Shown: positions 51,721-62,942, numbered from the stretch's first letter. The stretch: 64,000 nucleotides of DNA from Streptomyces scabichelini (GCF_011045015.1 NZ_JAAKZY010000020.1:1-64000); one strand, 5' to 3'. Notes: a model not told the origin generated them from the letters alone. A program made the numbers and translations.

Positions 51721-52803
51721 TCAATCGAGTGGCTGAACGCCCCGCCCGGACTCGGCGTTGTCGCTCTGCCCCGGCGGGGGAGCGGTCGTCCGGCGCGGCA
51801 CCAGTGTGGGGGACAGCTTGACCTGGACCGACGGCTTGCGGCGCTCGGTGATGCGTTCCAGGAGGAGGCGGACGGCGTTGTCGCCGATCTCGTGGCCCGC
51901 CTGGTCGACACTCGTCAGGGAGATAGGTCCCAGCGCGGCGAACGCCGTGTTGTCGTATCCGGCCACCGACATGTCCCCGGGCACGGACAGCCCGGCCTCG
52001 GCGACCGCCTCCAGCACGCCCATGGCGACGATGTCGGCGCCGGCGAATACGGCCGTGGGCCGGCTGGGACGCCCGAGCAACTCCTTGGCGCCCTCATATC
52101 CGCCCTGCTGGGTGTAGCTGGTCGAAACGACGTCGATCTCCTGCGCCAGCCCGAGGCCCCGCATCGCCTGCCGATACCCCTCCGCACGCAACGCGTTCGG
52201 CATCTCAGCGATGCGCGTCGGGTCGGTCTCGTGGTGTTCGATGTGGGCGATCCGACGGTGCCCGAGCCCGGCGAGGTGACCGACGAGCAAGGCCGCACCG
52301 GCCACGTCGTCGTCCGTCACGGTGTCGTAGACCGGCGAATGCCCATGGCGGCCGACGACGACGGTCGGCACGACGGAGGCGATGTGCTCGAGGTGGGAGC
52401 GAGGTGAGACGGGCGCGACGAGGACGAGGCCGTCCATGCCGCGGTCGATCATCGCCTCGGTGACGCGGGCTTCCTCCTTCTCCCCGTTGCAGCCCGGCCC
52501 CAGCAGCACCTGGTAGTCGGTGTCCTGGAGGCGATCCGTGATGCCGTCGAGGATCTCGGGGAAGAAGGGGTTGCGGATGTCGGGCAGCATCACGCCGATG
52601 GTGTACGTCTGACCGCGCAGTCCTCTGGCGGCCGCATACGGTCGATAGCCCAGTTCGTCGATGGCACGGCGCACCTTCGCCCGCATCTCCGGGCTGGCTC
52701 CGTAGGCGTTGCGCAGGACCTTGGACACGGCCGTGGTGGACACGCGGGCGTGCTGGGCGACATCGACGATGGTGACGCGGCGAGGCGAGGCCGGCGGCTC
52801 CAT
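51721..52803 (-). CDS. LacI family transcriptional repressor of the rhamnoside cluster
   Basis: The 360-residue repressor begins, after AAGGAGGACGG, with the LacI helix-turn-helix VTIVDVAQHARVSTTAVSKVLRN, the hinge helix YRPYAAARGL and a sugar-binding periplasmic-type domain (IGVMLPDIRNPFFPEIL; TAVFAGADIVAMGVLEA). It is divergent from the sugar transporter and GH78 operon. Palindromes with AACGTT centres lie on both sides of the promoter region. Rhamnose or an oligosaccharide containing it is the likely inducer. Confidence 0.93.
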   Translation of the reverse strand: MEPPASPRRVTIVDVAQHARVSTTAVSKVLRNAYGASPEMRAKVRRAIDELGYRPYAAARGLRGQTYTIGVMLPDIRNPFFPEILDGITDRLQDTDYQVLLGPGCNGEKEEARVTEAMIDRGMDGLVLVAPVSPRSHLEHIASVVPTVVVGRHGHSPVYDTVTDDDVAGAALLVGHLAGLGHRRIAHIEHHETDPTRIAEMPNALRAEGYRQAMRGLGLAQEIDVVSTSYTQQGGYEGAKELLGRPSRPTAVFAGADIVAMGVLEAVAEAGLSVPGDMSVAGYDNTAFAALGPISLTSVDQAGHEIGDNAVRLLLERITERRKPSVQVKLSPTLVPRRTTAPPPGQSDNAESGRGVQPLD

Positions 52804-52822
52804 CCGTCCTCCTTCAACGCCG

Positions 52823-52838
52823 TGGGAAACGTTGTCGA
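52823..52838. promoter_or_regulatory. Candidate LacI operator 1
   Basis: TGGGAAACGTTGTCGA has the left half TGGGAAACGTT in common with operator 2. It lies 20 bases upstream of the LacI start, suitable for autorepression. The right half is degenerate. Confidence 0.5.
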
Positions 52839-52973
52839 CGAGTGTACGCGTAAACCGGCAGGTCAGGGAGTGCCGACACCGGCTCCGACCGGCTCGGTCG
52901 CCGTAACGTTCGCGCAGCGTGCGCGGCATCTTGACGTCACGCGGGAGGCTCCATAAGGTCTGGCAGCACGCTT

Positions 52974-52989
52974 TGGGAAACGTTACCCA
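52974..52989. promoter_or_regulatory. Candidate LacI operator 2
   Basis: TGGGAAACGTTACCCA is an almost perfect 16-bp palindrome with the central CG typical of LacI-family operators. It lies about 140 bases before the first permease. Confidence 0.6.
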
Positions 52990-53098
52990 CGGCCCCGCTC
53001 CGATTGCTCTCCCCAGACACCGGGACACATCCCCAAGACGCGGAAGTCGGCAGATGCCTCACCGCATCTCGTCGGCTCGGCCGCTGACCGGCGATCGA

Positions 53099-53112
53099 TT
53101 GAATCGTTTCAA
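53099..53112. promoter_or_regulatory. Candidate LacI operator 3
   Basis: TTGAATCGTTTCAA is a palindrome with a central CG and ends 16 bases before the GTG of the first permease. Its sequence differs from operators 1 and 2, so it may bind another LacI protein or show that the repressor tolerates different half-sites. Confidence 0.55.
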
Positions 53113-53128
53113 GGAAGCAGGTCCGCCT

Positions 53129-54121
53129 GTGACCCTCACCTCGAACGACCAACTTCCGGACCACGACCGTCCGGACCACGACCGTCCGGACCACGACCGT
53201 CCGGACCACGACCGTCCTTCCGGTCCGATCCGACACGCCCGTGCCCGCCGGGCGCGCACCACCCCGCCGTGGTGGTTCATGGCGCCGGCCCTGCTGCTGT
53301 TCGCGTTCGTCGTCCTGGTGCCGAGCGGGCGCGGTGTGTACTACGCGTTCACCGACTGGGACGGCCTGGATCCCCGCTACTCCTTCGTGGGACTGGACAA
53401 CTTCGCCGACATGTTCCGCGACGCCGACGCGGTGCAGGCCGTCTGGCACACCCTGTTGATCGCCGTGGCCATCACGGTCGTACAGAACGCGGTCGGTCTG
53501 CTCCTGGCCCTCGGCGTCAACACGGCCATCAAGTCCCGCAACGTGCTCCGGGTGTTCCTCTTCGCGCCGGCCGTGATCACCCCGATCGTGACGGCCTACC
53601 TGTGGCGGAACCTGCTCGGTTCGGACGGAGCGGTCAACAGTCTGCTGGGCACGGTCGGACTGGACGGCTGGGAGCAGGACTGGCTGGGAAATCCCGATCT
53701 CGCGCTCTGGGCGGTGGTGGGGGTGATCGTGTGGCAGTTCGCGGGCTATTCCATGGTCATCTTCCTGGCCGGACTCCAGTCCGTGCCCAGGGAGATCCAC
53801 GAGGCCGCGGCGATCGACGGAGCCGGTCCCGTACGGCGCTTCTGGTCGGTGACCCGGCCGCTGCTGGCCCCGGCGTTCACCATCAACCTGATGCTGTCGG
53901 TCATCGGCGGGCTCAAACTCTTCGATCAGGTCTACGCGTTGACGGGCGGCGGGCCGGGTCACGCAACCGACACCATCTCGACCCTGATCTACAAAGACGC
54001 CTTCACGCTGGGCGAGTTCGGCTACAGCATCGCCCTCGCGGTGATCCTGACGATCATCGTGGCGGTCGCCTCCACCGGGCAGTACCTCATGCTGGCCCGC
54101 AACGAGAGGGCCGCCTCGTGA
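53129..54121 (+). CDS. Sugar ABC transporter permease (MalF/UgpA-like)
   Basis: The 330-residue permease has six membrane helices and the coupling motif EAAAIDGAGPVRRFWSVTRP. The GTG at 53129 follows AAGGAAG; a longer frame is open upstream but crosses the operators. Residues 11-30 hold four PDHDR repeats from a 15-bp tandem repeat, in the cytoplasmic tail before the first helix. It overlaps the second permease (GTGA). Confidence 0.9.
   Translation: MTLTSNDQLPDHDRPDHDRPDHDRPDHDRPSGPIRHARARRARTTPPWWFMAPALLLFAFVVLVPSGRGVYYAFTDWDGLDPRYSFVGLDNFADMFRDADAVQAVWHTLLIAVAITVVQNAVGLLLALGVNTAIKSRNVLRVFLFAPAVITPIVTAYLWRNLLGSDGAVNSLLGTVGLDGWEQDWLGNPDLALWAVVGVIVWQFAGYSMVIFLAGLQSVPREIHEAAAIDGAGPVRRFWSVTRPLLAPAFTINLMLSVIGGLKLFDQVYALTGGGPGHATDTISTLIYKDAFTLGEFGYSIALAVILTIIVAVASTGQYLMLARNERAAS
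53156..53215 (+). repeat. 15-bp tandem repeat, four perfect copies
   Basis: CCGGACCACGACCGT occurs four times without change in 60 bases. It encodes Pro-Asp-His-Asp-Arg-type repeats at the permease N terminus. Copy identity means recent expansion or strain-variable copy number. Confidence 0.9.
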
Positions 54122-54939
54122 ACCGCTACCGCCCTCGTACCCTCGCCCTCGAACTGGCGATGATCGCCGGTGCCCTGTTCATCGGCTTCCCGGTGTACGT
54201 CCTGGTCAACCTCGCCGTACGCCCGACGTCGGACACCTCCTCGCCCATCAGCCCGACCGCTTCGCCGACCTTCGACAACTTCAGCCAGGCCTGGCAACAG
54301 GGCGCGCTCGGCGGGGCGTTGACGAACAGTGTGCTGGTGACGGTGTGCAGCGTCGTCATCGTGCTGGCCGTCTCGTCCCTCGCGGCGTATCCGCTGGCCC
54401 GCATCACGGCCCGCTGGTCCCGGGCCACGTACCTGATCGTTCTCCTGGGTCTTGTGCTGCCCTTCCAGCTCGCCTCGCTGCCGCTCTACCAGACCATGCG
54501 CGATCTCGGCCTGCTCGGCACCCCGTGGGCGCTGATCCTCTTCTACTCCGGCCTGCAGGTGCCGTTCACCGTCTTCCTGTACGTCGGCTTCCTGCGCGCG
54601 CTGCCCCGTGACTTCGAGGACGCCGCCCTGATCGACGGATGCACCCCACTGCAGGGCTTCAGGTACGTGGTGCTGCCCATGCTCAAACCGGTCACCGTCA
54701 CAGCCCTGGTGCTGAACGCGGTGGCCGTCTGGAACGACTTCTTCACCCCGCTGCTGTACCTGAGCGGCAGCGCCCAGCAGACCATGCCGGTCGCGATCGC
54801 CGGTTTCGTCGGCCAGTACGTCACGGACTGGAACCTCGTCTTCGCCGCACTGGTGATCAGCATCCTGCCTGTCCTGATCGTCTACTTCCTGCTGCAGCGC
54901 AGCATCATCAGCGGCTTCGCGGGAGGGCTGAAGGGATGA
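54118..54939 (+). CDS. Sugar ABC transporter permease (MalG-like)
   Basis: The 273-residue second permease has six membrane helices and the loop EDAALIDGCTPLQGFRYVVLPMLKP. It starts at the GTG overlapping the first permease. With the lipoprotein downstream it forms a CUT1-type sugar importer. No ATPase gene is present, so a shared MsiK-like ATPase elsewhere is expected, as in other Streptomyces sugar systems. Confidence 0.92.
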   Translation: MNRYRPRTLALELAMIAGALFIGFPVYVLVNLAVRPTSDTSSPISPTASPTFDNFSQAWQQGALGGALTNSVLVTVCSVVIVLAVSSLAAYPLARITARWSRATYLIVLLGLVLPFQLASLPLYQTMRDLGLLGTPWALILFYSGLQVPFTVFLYVGFLRALPRDFEDAALIDGCTPLQGFRYVVLPMLKPVTVTALVLNAVAVWNDFFTPLLYLSGSAQQTMPVAIAGFVGQYVTDWNLVFAALVISILPVLIVYFLLQRSIISGFAGGLKG

Positions 54940-54970
54940 CCTCCGCCGACTTCTCCTCAAGGGAGACATC

Positions 54971-56242
54971 ATGAAAACGCGCACCACTGCTCTGATCGCC
55001 GCGACGACAGCCGCCACCCTCCTGGCCTCCCTGGCCGCCTGCAGCGGCGGCACCAAGGCGGGCTCCGGCGACGGCGGCTCCAAGACCCTGACGCTCGCCT
55101 CGGTCGACCAGGGCTCGATCGAGGACGTCGTCAAGGCCTTCGAGAAGGCCAACCCGGGCATCAAGGTCCGCTACACCACCAGCGGCGCCGACCAATACCA
55201 GCAGCAGATCCGCACCCAACTGTCCTCGGGTACCGCACCTGACGTGATGTCGGTCTGGCCCGGCAACGGCAACCCTGGTGCCACCTACGTCCTGGCCGAA
55301 CCGGGGTACCTGCGGGACCTCTCGGACCAGCCCTGGGCCGCCAAGTTGCCTGAGGCCATCAAGAGCGTGGCCCAGTATCAGGGGAAGACCTACAACGCCG
55401 TCTTCGGGCAGAACGGCATCGGCGCGGTCTACAACCAGCAGGCCCTGGACAAGGCCGGCCTCACCCCGCCGGACACCTGGACGAAGCTGCTCGCCTTCTG
55501 CCGGGCCGCAAAGGCCAAGGGCACTCCCGCCTTCGCGCTGGGCAACCAGGACAACTGGGTCACCCAGCTCGTCCTGTACGCGCTGGTCGCCACGACCGTC
55601 TACGGCCCTGACCGCGACTTCGACCAGAAGATGCAGGCGGGACAGGCCACGTTCGCGCAGTCGCCCTGGACCGCGGCCCTGGACAAGTACCTGACGATGG
55701 AGAAGACCGGCTGCTTCCAGAAGAACCCTCTGGGCACCAACTACGAGACCAGCCAGCAACTTGCGGCCACGGGCAAGACGCTCGGCATCGTCCAGGGCAA
55801 CTGGGTCATCGCCCTCCTCCAGCAGAAGAACCCCAAGGGCACGTTCACGCTCAAGGCCCTCCCTGCCACCGACGACCCGTCCGAGACCATCGTCCCGGCC
55901 GCGGCGGGCGCCGGTTACGGGATCAACGCCAAGGCGAAGAACGAAGAGCTGGCGCTGAAGTTCGTGAACTTCGTGATGTCGCCCGAGGGCATGAACCTGT
56001 TCGTCAAAAAGCAAGGCGGCCTGCCCTCCCTCCCCGACACGGGCCATGAGGTCGACCCGTCGCTCACCGAACTCTCCACGTTCATCACGGCGGACCGCAC
56101 GGTTCCGTTCATGGACCAGCGCTGGCCCAACGCCAAGGTGCAGCAGACCATGCTCAGCGGCCTCCAGGAGATCTTCAGCGGGCAGTCCACGCCCGAAAAG
56201 CTTTTGGAGGAAATGGACGCCGACTACAGGGCCGGCTCCTGA
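54971..56242 (+). CDS. Sugar ABC transporter substrate-binding lipoprotein
   Basis: The 423-residue extracellular solute-binding protein (family 1) has a signal peptide ending in the lipobox LAAC and then a maltose-binding-like fold (IEDVVKAFEKANPGIKVRY; IVQGNWVIALLQQKNPKGTF). It likely binds rhamnose-containing oligosaccharides, judged by the GH78 gene that follows. The ATG follows AAGGGAGAC. Confidence 0.93.
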   Translation: MKTRTTALIAATTAATLLASLAACSGGTKAGSGDGGSKTLTLASVDQGSIEDVVKAFEKANPGIKVRYTTSGADQYQQQIRTQLSSGTAPDVMSVWPGNGNPGATYVLAEPGYLRDLSDQPWAAKLPEAIKSVAQYQGKTYNAVFGQNGIGAVYNQQALDKAGLTPPDTWTKLLAFCRAAKAKGTPAFALGNQDNWVTQLVLYALVATTVYGPDRDFDQKMQAGQATFAQSPWTAALDKYLTMEKTGCFQKNPLGTNYETSQQLAATGKTLGIVQGNWVIALLQQKNPKGTFTLKALPATDDPSETIVPAAAGAGYGINAKAKNEELALKFVNFVMSPEGMNLFVKKQGGLPSLPDTGHEVDPSLTELSTFITADRTVPFMDQRWPNAKVQQTMLSGLQEIFSGQSTPEKLLEEMDADYRAGS

Positions 56243-56350
56243 TGCTGCCTTGTCGCCCACTGACAGCGGGCGACGAGGAAGAAGCGAATTGATCCAAAGT
56301 CTCGTTCGGGCCTCACCTCGGCTGCCGAACGGCCCCCACAGACGGAAGGC

Positions 56351-59300
56351 ATGACGGTGACACACAGGGAAGTCCACCAACCGGACGGAAGGAATCCGAA
56401 TGGTGTCCGGCGCAGAACCGTACTCGCCGCAACGGCTGGGGCCGTCCCCGTCGTGGCCGGCGGAGGAATCGGCAGTGCGGCTCAGGCAGTACCGATGCGC
56501 GGCACCGGGGGAGGCATGGTGACAGGACTGACCGTAGAACACCGAACGGAGCCGCTCGGAGTCGACACCGCCCGCCCGCGCTTCGGGTGGCGCACAGAGT
56601 CGGCCGTACGTGGGCGGGCCCAAGGGGCATACCGGATCCTGGTCGCCAGTGCCCCCGAGAAGTTGCACGCCTCGCGCGCGGACCTGTGGGACAGCGGCCG
56701 GGTCAGCTCGGCACGTTCGGTGGCCGTCACCTATGAGGGCAAGCAACTGCGGCCATCCACCTCGTACTTCTGGTCCGTGACCGTCTGGGACACCAGAGGC
56801 CGGGTCATCGGCACCGCCCCCGCGGCCTCCTTCGAGACCAGCCTGCTCAGCGCGGACGGTGTCGCCGGATGGGACGGCGCCCAGTGGATCGGCATGAAGG
56901 GCAAGGCACCCAACACACCCGGCGCTCCCATGCTGCGCAGGCAGGTGCCTCTGCGCACGGCCCTCTCCGCGGAGGGCCGCACCCGGGTCCGTACGGCCCG
57001 CTTGTACATCTCCGCACTCGGCGTCTACGACGCGTACATCAACGGTCGGCGCGTCACCGTGCCGCAGGACGGTAGCTCCACCGTCGAACTGCTCACCCCC
57101 GGCTGGACGAACTACGACACGACCGTCAACTACCTCACCTACGACGTCACGGAGCTCGTGGCGGACAAGCCGGCCGTCACCTTCGGGGCAGTGCTGGGCA
57201 ACGGCTGGTACAACGGCCGTATCTCCAGCCCCAGCACCTACTACTCCGCTGACGGCAACTCCCTCGCTCTGAAGGCGAAACTGCTGATCCAGTACACGGA
57301 CGGCACGTCACAGACCGTCGTCACGGCGCCCGACGACGGCTGGAAGGCCACCGATACCGGCCCCTACCGGGCTGACGACATCTACGACGGTCAGACCTAC
57401 GACGCCCGCAGAGAACTGGCGGGCTGGGCGTCGAGCGGCTTCGACGACACGGCGTGGTCCGATGTCGAGAGAGTCGGCTTCGCGGAGAAGTTCCCGGCCT
57501 CGAAGCTGGTCGCCTATCCGGGGGAGACCGCGCGGGTGATCCCCAAGTGGGACCGCCGACCGCGGGCGGTCACCGTCTACAACCGCATCGAGGGCCAGGC
57601 GACGAGCGCCAACGGCAAGGGCCGCGTCGTCCCTGATCCCACCCGCACCATCAGCGCCCCCGCCGAGGCCGCCCGTGCCACGGTGACCCTGCGTACCGGA
57701 GACACGGCCGTCTTCGACCTGGGGCAGAACATGGTCGGCGTACCCCGCTACTCCTTGCGCGGCCCGGCCGGCGCACAAGTCGTCCTCAAGTTCGGCGAGA
57801 TGCTCAACGACGACAGTGCCGGAGCCGACGGACCCGAGGGATCCCTCTACCGGGCCAACCTCCGCAGCGCCAAGGCCACGAGCACCTACATACTCAAGGG
57901 CGACCCGGGCGGCGAGACGCATCAGGACTCACTGACCTTCTACGGCTTCCGCTACGTGGCGGTGGAAGTCACCACGCCCGACTCCGAAATCACCATCACC
58001 GGCCTGACCGGCCGCGTCGCCACCTCAGCAATCCACGACATCGGCGACATCACCACCGACGATCCCGGGATCAACCAGCTCATCAGCAACATTCGCTGGG
58101 GCCAGCGGGGCAACTACCTGTGGATTCCCACCGACTGCCCCCAGCGGGACGAACGCCTGGGATGGACCGGAGACACCCAGCTCTTCTCCGCGACCGGCCT
58201 CTACAACTCCGACGCGGTCACCTTCCTCAGCCACTTCCAGGACACCCTGATCGAGTCCCAGAAGACCTACGGCCGGGACGCAGCCCAGTTCACCGCCGTG
58301 GCCCCCGGAAACAAGTACCGCATCTCGGCACCGATGAGCGGCTGGTCGGACGTCGGCGTCATCGTGCCATGGACGGTCTGGCAGATGAGCGGAGACCGCA
58401 CCATCATCGACCACAGCTGGCCGGCGATGACGACGTACATGGACTGGATCCACCAGCAGACCGGCGACACATACGCCGGTCAGGGTGCCATCTTCGGCGA
58501 CTGGCTGGCACCGCAGAAGACCAGCGCCCAGCTCATGAGCGACGTCTACTACGGCTACAGCGCCCAGCTCATGGCCCACATGGCCCGAGCCACCGGCCGG
58601 GCTTCGGATGCCGAGAAGTACAACAAACTGTTCGACAACATCAAACGAGCCTTCATCACCACATACCTGAGCACCGAGGGCGGCCGGCTCGCGGTGAAGT
58701 CCAGCCTGGGCGAGGCCTCCCCGATCGAACCGGGTGCGGATCCCGACGAGAAGACCGAGGACAACAGCCAGACCGCCCTGCTGTGGGTGCTGAAGCTCGG
58801 CTTCTACGAAACGCAGGCCCAGCGCCGAGCCCTCGTCGGTCTGCTGGCGGACAACATCGGCAACGATCCGGCCTACAAGGCGGCGCACCCGGACAGCACC
58901 CGGGTCAAGTACGCCGAGAACACGCTCTCGGTCGGCTTCCTCGGCGTCAACGTCCTCGCCCCCGTCCTCACGGAGGAGAGCCGGGCGGACCTGGCGTACA
59001 AGCTGCTGCACCAGAACGCGATGCCGTCCTGGCTCTACTCGGTGGAGAACGGTGCCACCACTGTCTGGGAGCGCTGGAATTCGTACTCCGAGGCCGACGG
59101 CTTCGGACCGGTCAGCATGAACTCCTTCAACCACTACGCGTACGGCGCGATCATGGAGTGGATGTACGCGTACATGGCCGGCATCGCCCGCGACCCGGAC
59201 AGCCCCGGCTTCCAGCACTTCCTCCTGCAACCCCACATCGATCCCACCGGCCGGATCAAGCACGTCGTGGGTACGCACGAGTCGCCGTACGGCGAGATCA

Positions 59301-59530
59301 AGAGCGAGTGGAGGGTGACCGATGGAGGCAGAACGCTTGTGTACGAAGCGGTCGTGCCCATGAGCAGTGGAGCGACCCTGCGCCTTCCGGCGGTCTCCGC
59401 CGGGGCCGTCCGCGAGGGACGAACCCCGTTGGCACAGGTGGAGGGTGTGCGCCTTCTCGGCCATGCGGACGGTATCGCTTCGTACCTGTTGCCATCCGGT
59501 CGATACCGTCTGACGAGCACGCTTCGCTGA
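56351..59530 (+). CDS. Secreted alpha-L-rhamnosidase (GH78)
   Basis: This 1059-residue protein has a twin-arginine-like signal (RRRTVLAATAGAVPVVAGGG), then N-terminal beta domains with VEHRTEPLGVDTARPRFGWR, the (alpha/alpha)6 catalytic barrel and a C-terminal beta domain. The expected general acid is Glu601 in DCPQRDERLGWTGD and the probable base Glu907 in TTVWERW. It releases L-rhamnose from flavonoid or pectin glycosides outside the cell for the adjacent importer. The length is normal for GH78. Confidence 0.95.
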   Translation: MTVTHREVHQPDGRNPNGVRRRTVLAATAGAVPVVAGGGIGSAAQAVPMRGTGGGMVTGLTVEHRTEPLGVDTARPRFGWRTESAVRGRAQGAYRILVASAPEKLHASRADLWDSGRVSSARSVAVTYEGKQLRPSTSYFWSVTVWDTRGRVIGTAPAASFETSLLSADGVAGWDGAQWIGMKGKAPNTPGAPMLRRQVPLRTALSAEGRTRVRTARLYISALGVYDAYINGRRVTVPQDGSSTVELLTPGWTNYDTTVNYLTYDVTELVADKPAVTFGAVLGNGWYNGRISSPSTYYSADGNSLALKAKLLIQYTDGTSQTVVTAPDDGWKATDTGPYRADDIYDGQTYDARRELAGWASSGFDDTAWSDVERVGFAEKFPASKLVAYPGETARVIPKWDRRPRAVTVYNRIEGQATSANGKGRVVPDPTRTISAPAEAARATVTLRTGDTAVFDLGQNMVGVPRYSLRGPAGAQVVLKFGEMLNDDSAGADGPEGSLYRANLRSAKATSTYILKGDPGGETHQDSLTFYGFRYVAVEVTTPDSEITITGLTGRVATSAIHDIGDITTDDPGINQLISNIRWGQRGNYLWIPTDCPQRDERLGWTGDTQLFSATGLYNSDAVTFLSHFQDTLIESQKTYGRDAAQFTAVAPGNKYRISAPMSGWSDVGVIVPWTVWQMSGDRTIIDHSWPAMTTYMDWIHQQTGDTYAGQGAIFGDWLAPQKTSAQLMSDVYYGYSAQLMAHMARATGRASDAEKYNKLFDNIKRAFITTYLSTEGGRLAVKSSLGEASPIEPGADPDEKTEDNSQTALLWVLKLGFYETQAQRRALVGLLADNIGNDPAYKAAHPDSTRVKYAENTLSVGFLGVNVLAPVLTEESRADLAYKLLHQNAMPSWLYSVENGATTVWERWNSYSEADGFGPVSMNSFNHYAYGAIMEWMYAYMAGIARDPDSPGFQHFLLQPHIDPTGRIKHVVGTHESPYGEIKSEWRVTDGGRTLVYEAVVPMSSGATLRLPAVSAGAVREGRTPLAQVEGVRLLGHADGIASYLLPSGRYRLTSTLR

Positions 59531-59578
59531 CGCTCGAGATCGCCGACCCACCCCGGCGTGAGGCTACGGCGGTACCCG

Positions 59579-60001
59579 TCACCGAATGTCGTGGTCGGGG
59601 TGGGTCCGGTCGTACTGGTGCCGTGCCCCGGCAATGACGGCGCGATGGGTGAGAGACCAGTCGGCGAGTGCTTTGAGCAGGTGGGTCAGGCTGGCCCCGG
59701 TCTCGGTCAGGCGGTAGTCGACCTGGGCCGGGACGGTCGGGTACACGGTGCGGAGGACGAGTCCGTCGCGTTCCAGCCTGCGCACGGTGAGGGTGAGCAT
59801 GCGCTGGGAGATGCCGTCGACCGCGCGTTGCAGTTCACGGAATCGGCGCGGTCCACTGGCGAGCTCAACGATCACGAGTACCGACCACTTGTCCCCGATG
59901 CGGTCCAGGACATCGCGCATCCCGCAGTCCGGGCGATCTTCGTGCCCACCGGGATCACGGTCGGCGGGTGCGGCGGTTACCTCCGTGTGCGTGGGTGACA
60001 T
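59579..60001 (-). CDS. HxlR family transcriptional regulator
   Basis: The 140-residue winged-helix protein contains the HxlR core [57 protein letters not shown] (positions 26-81) and a short C-terminal dimer helix. It has the usual Cys at the domain start. The ATG at 60001 follows AAGAAGG; the longer frame upstream is inside the divergent promoter. It probably controls the hydrolase at 60157. Confidence 0.92.
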   Translation of the reverse strand: MSPTHTEVTAAPADRDPGGHEDRPDCGMRDVLDRIGDKWSVLVIVELASGPRRFRELQRAVDGISQRMLTLTVRRLERDGLVLRTVYPTVPAQVDYRLTETGASLTHLLKALADWSLTHRAVIAGARHQYDRTHPDHDIR

Positions 60002-60047
60002 CAAACTGCCTTCTTGTGGCTGGTACTTGGGCGGGTCAGGATCAACC

Positions 60048-60068
60048 GTGGTTACCGAAGAGAACCAC
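60048..60068. promoter_or_regulatory. Candidate HxlR operator
   Basis: GTGGTT (60048-60053) and AACCAC (60063-60068) are inverted with a 9-base spacer, in the middle of the divergent region between the HxlR and hydrolase genes. Confidence 0.45.
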
Positions 60069-60156
60069 AACGGAAGACTACGACTGACCTGCCCCGCGCG
60101 GCATCCCGCCGCACGTGAAGCCGTGCCACCGGCTCGCAAGAAGAAGAGAGCTTTCC

Positions 60157-61098
60157 ATGATCGCATCAGACGTGGCGACGACGGACGTCGTCACCAGTGC
60201 CACTCCAATCGTCTCGGTGAAGCCGTTGGTGCTGGAAGCACCGGGCCGTGGTGAGGACCTGCAGGTGAGGGTCTCGGCGCCGACGACCGGGAGTGAACTG
60301 CCGATCATCCTCTTCTCGCACGGATTCGGCTCGTCACTGGACGCCTATGGTCCCTTGGCCGACTTCTGGGCTGCCCACGGCTTCATGGTGATTCAGCCCA
60401 CCCACCTCGACTCCAGGACGGTGGGCCTTCCCCAGGACGATCCACGCACCCCGCGGCTCTGGCGTTTCCGCGTCGAGGACATGAAGCGCATCCTCGACGA
60501 GCTTGATCTCCTGGAAGCTGCCGTTCCCGGTCTCACCGGTCGCCTCGACCGAAGCCGCATCGCCGCGGCCGGCCACTCCTTCGGCGGCCAGACAGCGGGC
60601 AATCTGCTGGGCCTGCGCGTCCTCGATCCGGTGAGCAAGACGGAGGAGGACCTGTCCGACTCGCGGATCAAAGCGGGCGTGCTGTTCGCCACGGCCGGAC
60701 AGGGCGGAGCCGACCTGACACCGTTCGCAGCCGAGCACTTCCCGTTCATGAACCCGAACTTCACCTACATGAGCACGCCGGCCCTCGTCGTCGCCGGCGA
60801 CAAGGACGACTCCCCGCTGTCCGTCAGGGGACCGGAGTGGCTTACCGACCCGTACTCCCTGAGCCCGGGTGACAAGAGCCTGCTCACTCTGTTCGGGGCG
60901 GAACACTCGCTCGGCGGGATCGCCGGCTACGAGGTCAAGGAGACAACGGACGAAAATCCCGATCGCGTCGCCCTCATCCAACGGCTCACATGGGCCTATC
61001 TTCGCCATGCACTCGGCATTGAGGGTTCAAGCTGGGCGGCAGCGCAGAAGGCTTTGTCGGAGAGCACGGCCCCCATGGGGCGGATCGAATCCAAGTGA
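60157..61098 (+). CDS. Alpha/beta hydrolase (chlorophyllase/PAF-acetylhydrolase-like)
   Basis: The 313-residue hydrolase shows an oxyanion-region HGFGSS, the nucleophile elbow GHSFGG, a later Asp in [12 protein letters not shown] and His in GAEHSLGG, which could complete the triad. It lacks a signal peptide. The ATG at 60157 follows GAAGAGAG. It is divergent from the HxlR gene, so its substrate, probably an ester, may be the inducing compound. The stop codon lies inside a 10-base repeat. Confidence 0.85.
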   Translation: MIASDVATTDVVTSATPIVSVKPLVLEAPGRGEDLQVRVSAPTTGSELPIILFSHGFGSSLDAYGPLADFWAAHGFMVIQPTHLDSRTVGLPQDDPRTPRLWRFRVEDMKRILDELDLLEAAVPGLTGRLDRSRIAAAGHSFGGQTAGNLLGLRVLDPVSKTEEDLSDSRIKAGVLFATAGQGGADLTPFAAEHFPFMNPNFTYMSTPALVVAGDKDDSPLSVRGPEWLTDPYSLSPGDKSLLTLFGAEHSLGGIAGYEVKETTDENPDRVALIQRLTWAYLRHALGIEGSSWAAAQKALSESTAPMGRIESK

Positions 61099-61117
61099 CT
61101 CCAAGTGAATCCAAGTG
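61091..61117. repeat. Three CCAAGTG copies at 10-base period
   Basis: CCAAGTG starts at 61091, 61101 and 61111, exactly one DNA turn apart, and spans the hydrolase stop codon. Such phasing could be a protein-binding array or replication slippage. Confidence 0.6.
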
Positions 61118-61341
61118 TGTTGGGCTGGTTCGACGCGTCGCCGGCAGATGAGGCTGCAGGCGAGGGAAGTGAAGCGCCGTGGAGTGCGGTGCGGAACGCG
61201 TCGGCCCGTCGGCCACGGCGGTCGCCCGCGCCCACGCCAAGCGGCCATGAGCACACCACGGCATTCCTCGGCCCGGATCGTCGCCCCGATGTCGCGCAGC
61301 ACGTCACCCCCAGCCCACCCTTTCGGGCCGCGACTGCGCGT

Positions 61342-62856
<1,515 letters not shown>

Positions 62857-62942
62857 TCATACGTCGATGAGGCACACGTACTTCGCGAAGCCCTGATTCG
62901 CGCAGGTTTCTGGCTTCGGCCGGAGATTCTGCAGCACGACCA

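Noticed and set aside
53156..53215. CRISPR array
   Set aside because: Repeats are directly adjacent with no spacers and lie inside a coding sequence in frame.
54908..56746. 612-codon minus-strand frame opposite the sugar-binding lipoprotein
   Set aside because: Shadow of the lipoprotein and rhamnosidase genes; no motif, no ribosome site.
58025..59551. 508-codon minus-strand frame within the rhamnosidase gene
   Set aside because: Shadow frame; the GH78 protein on the plus strand is unequivocal.
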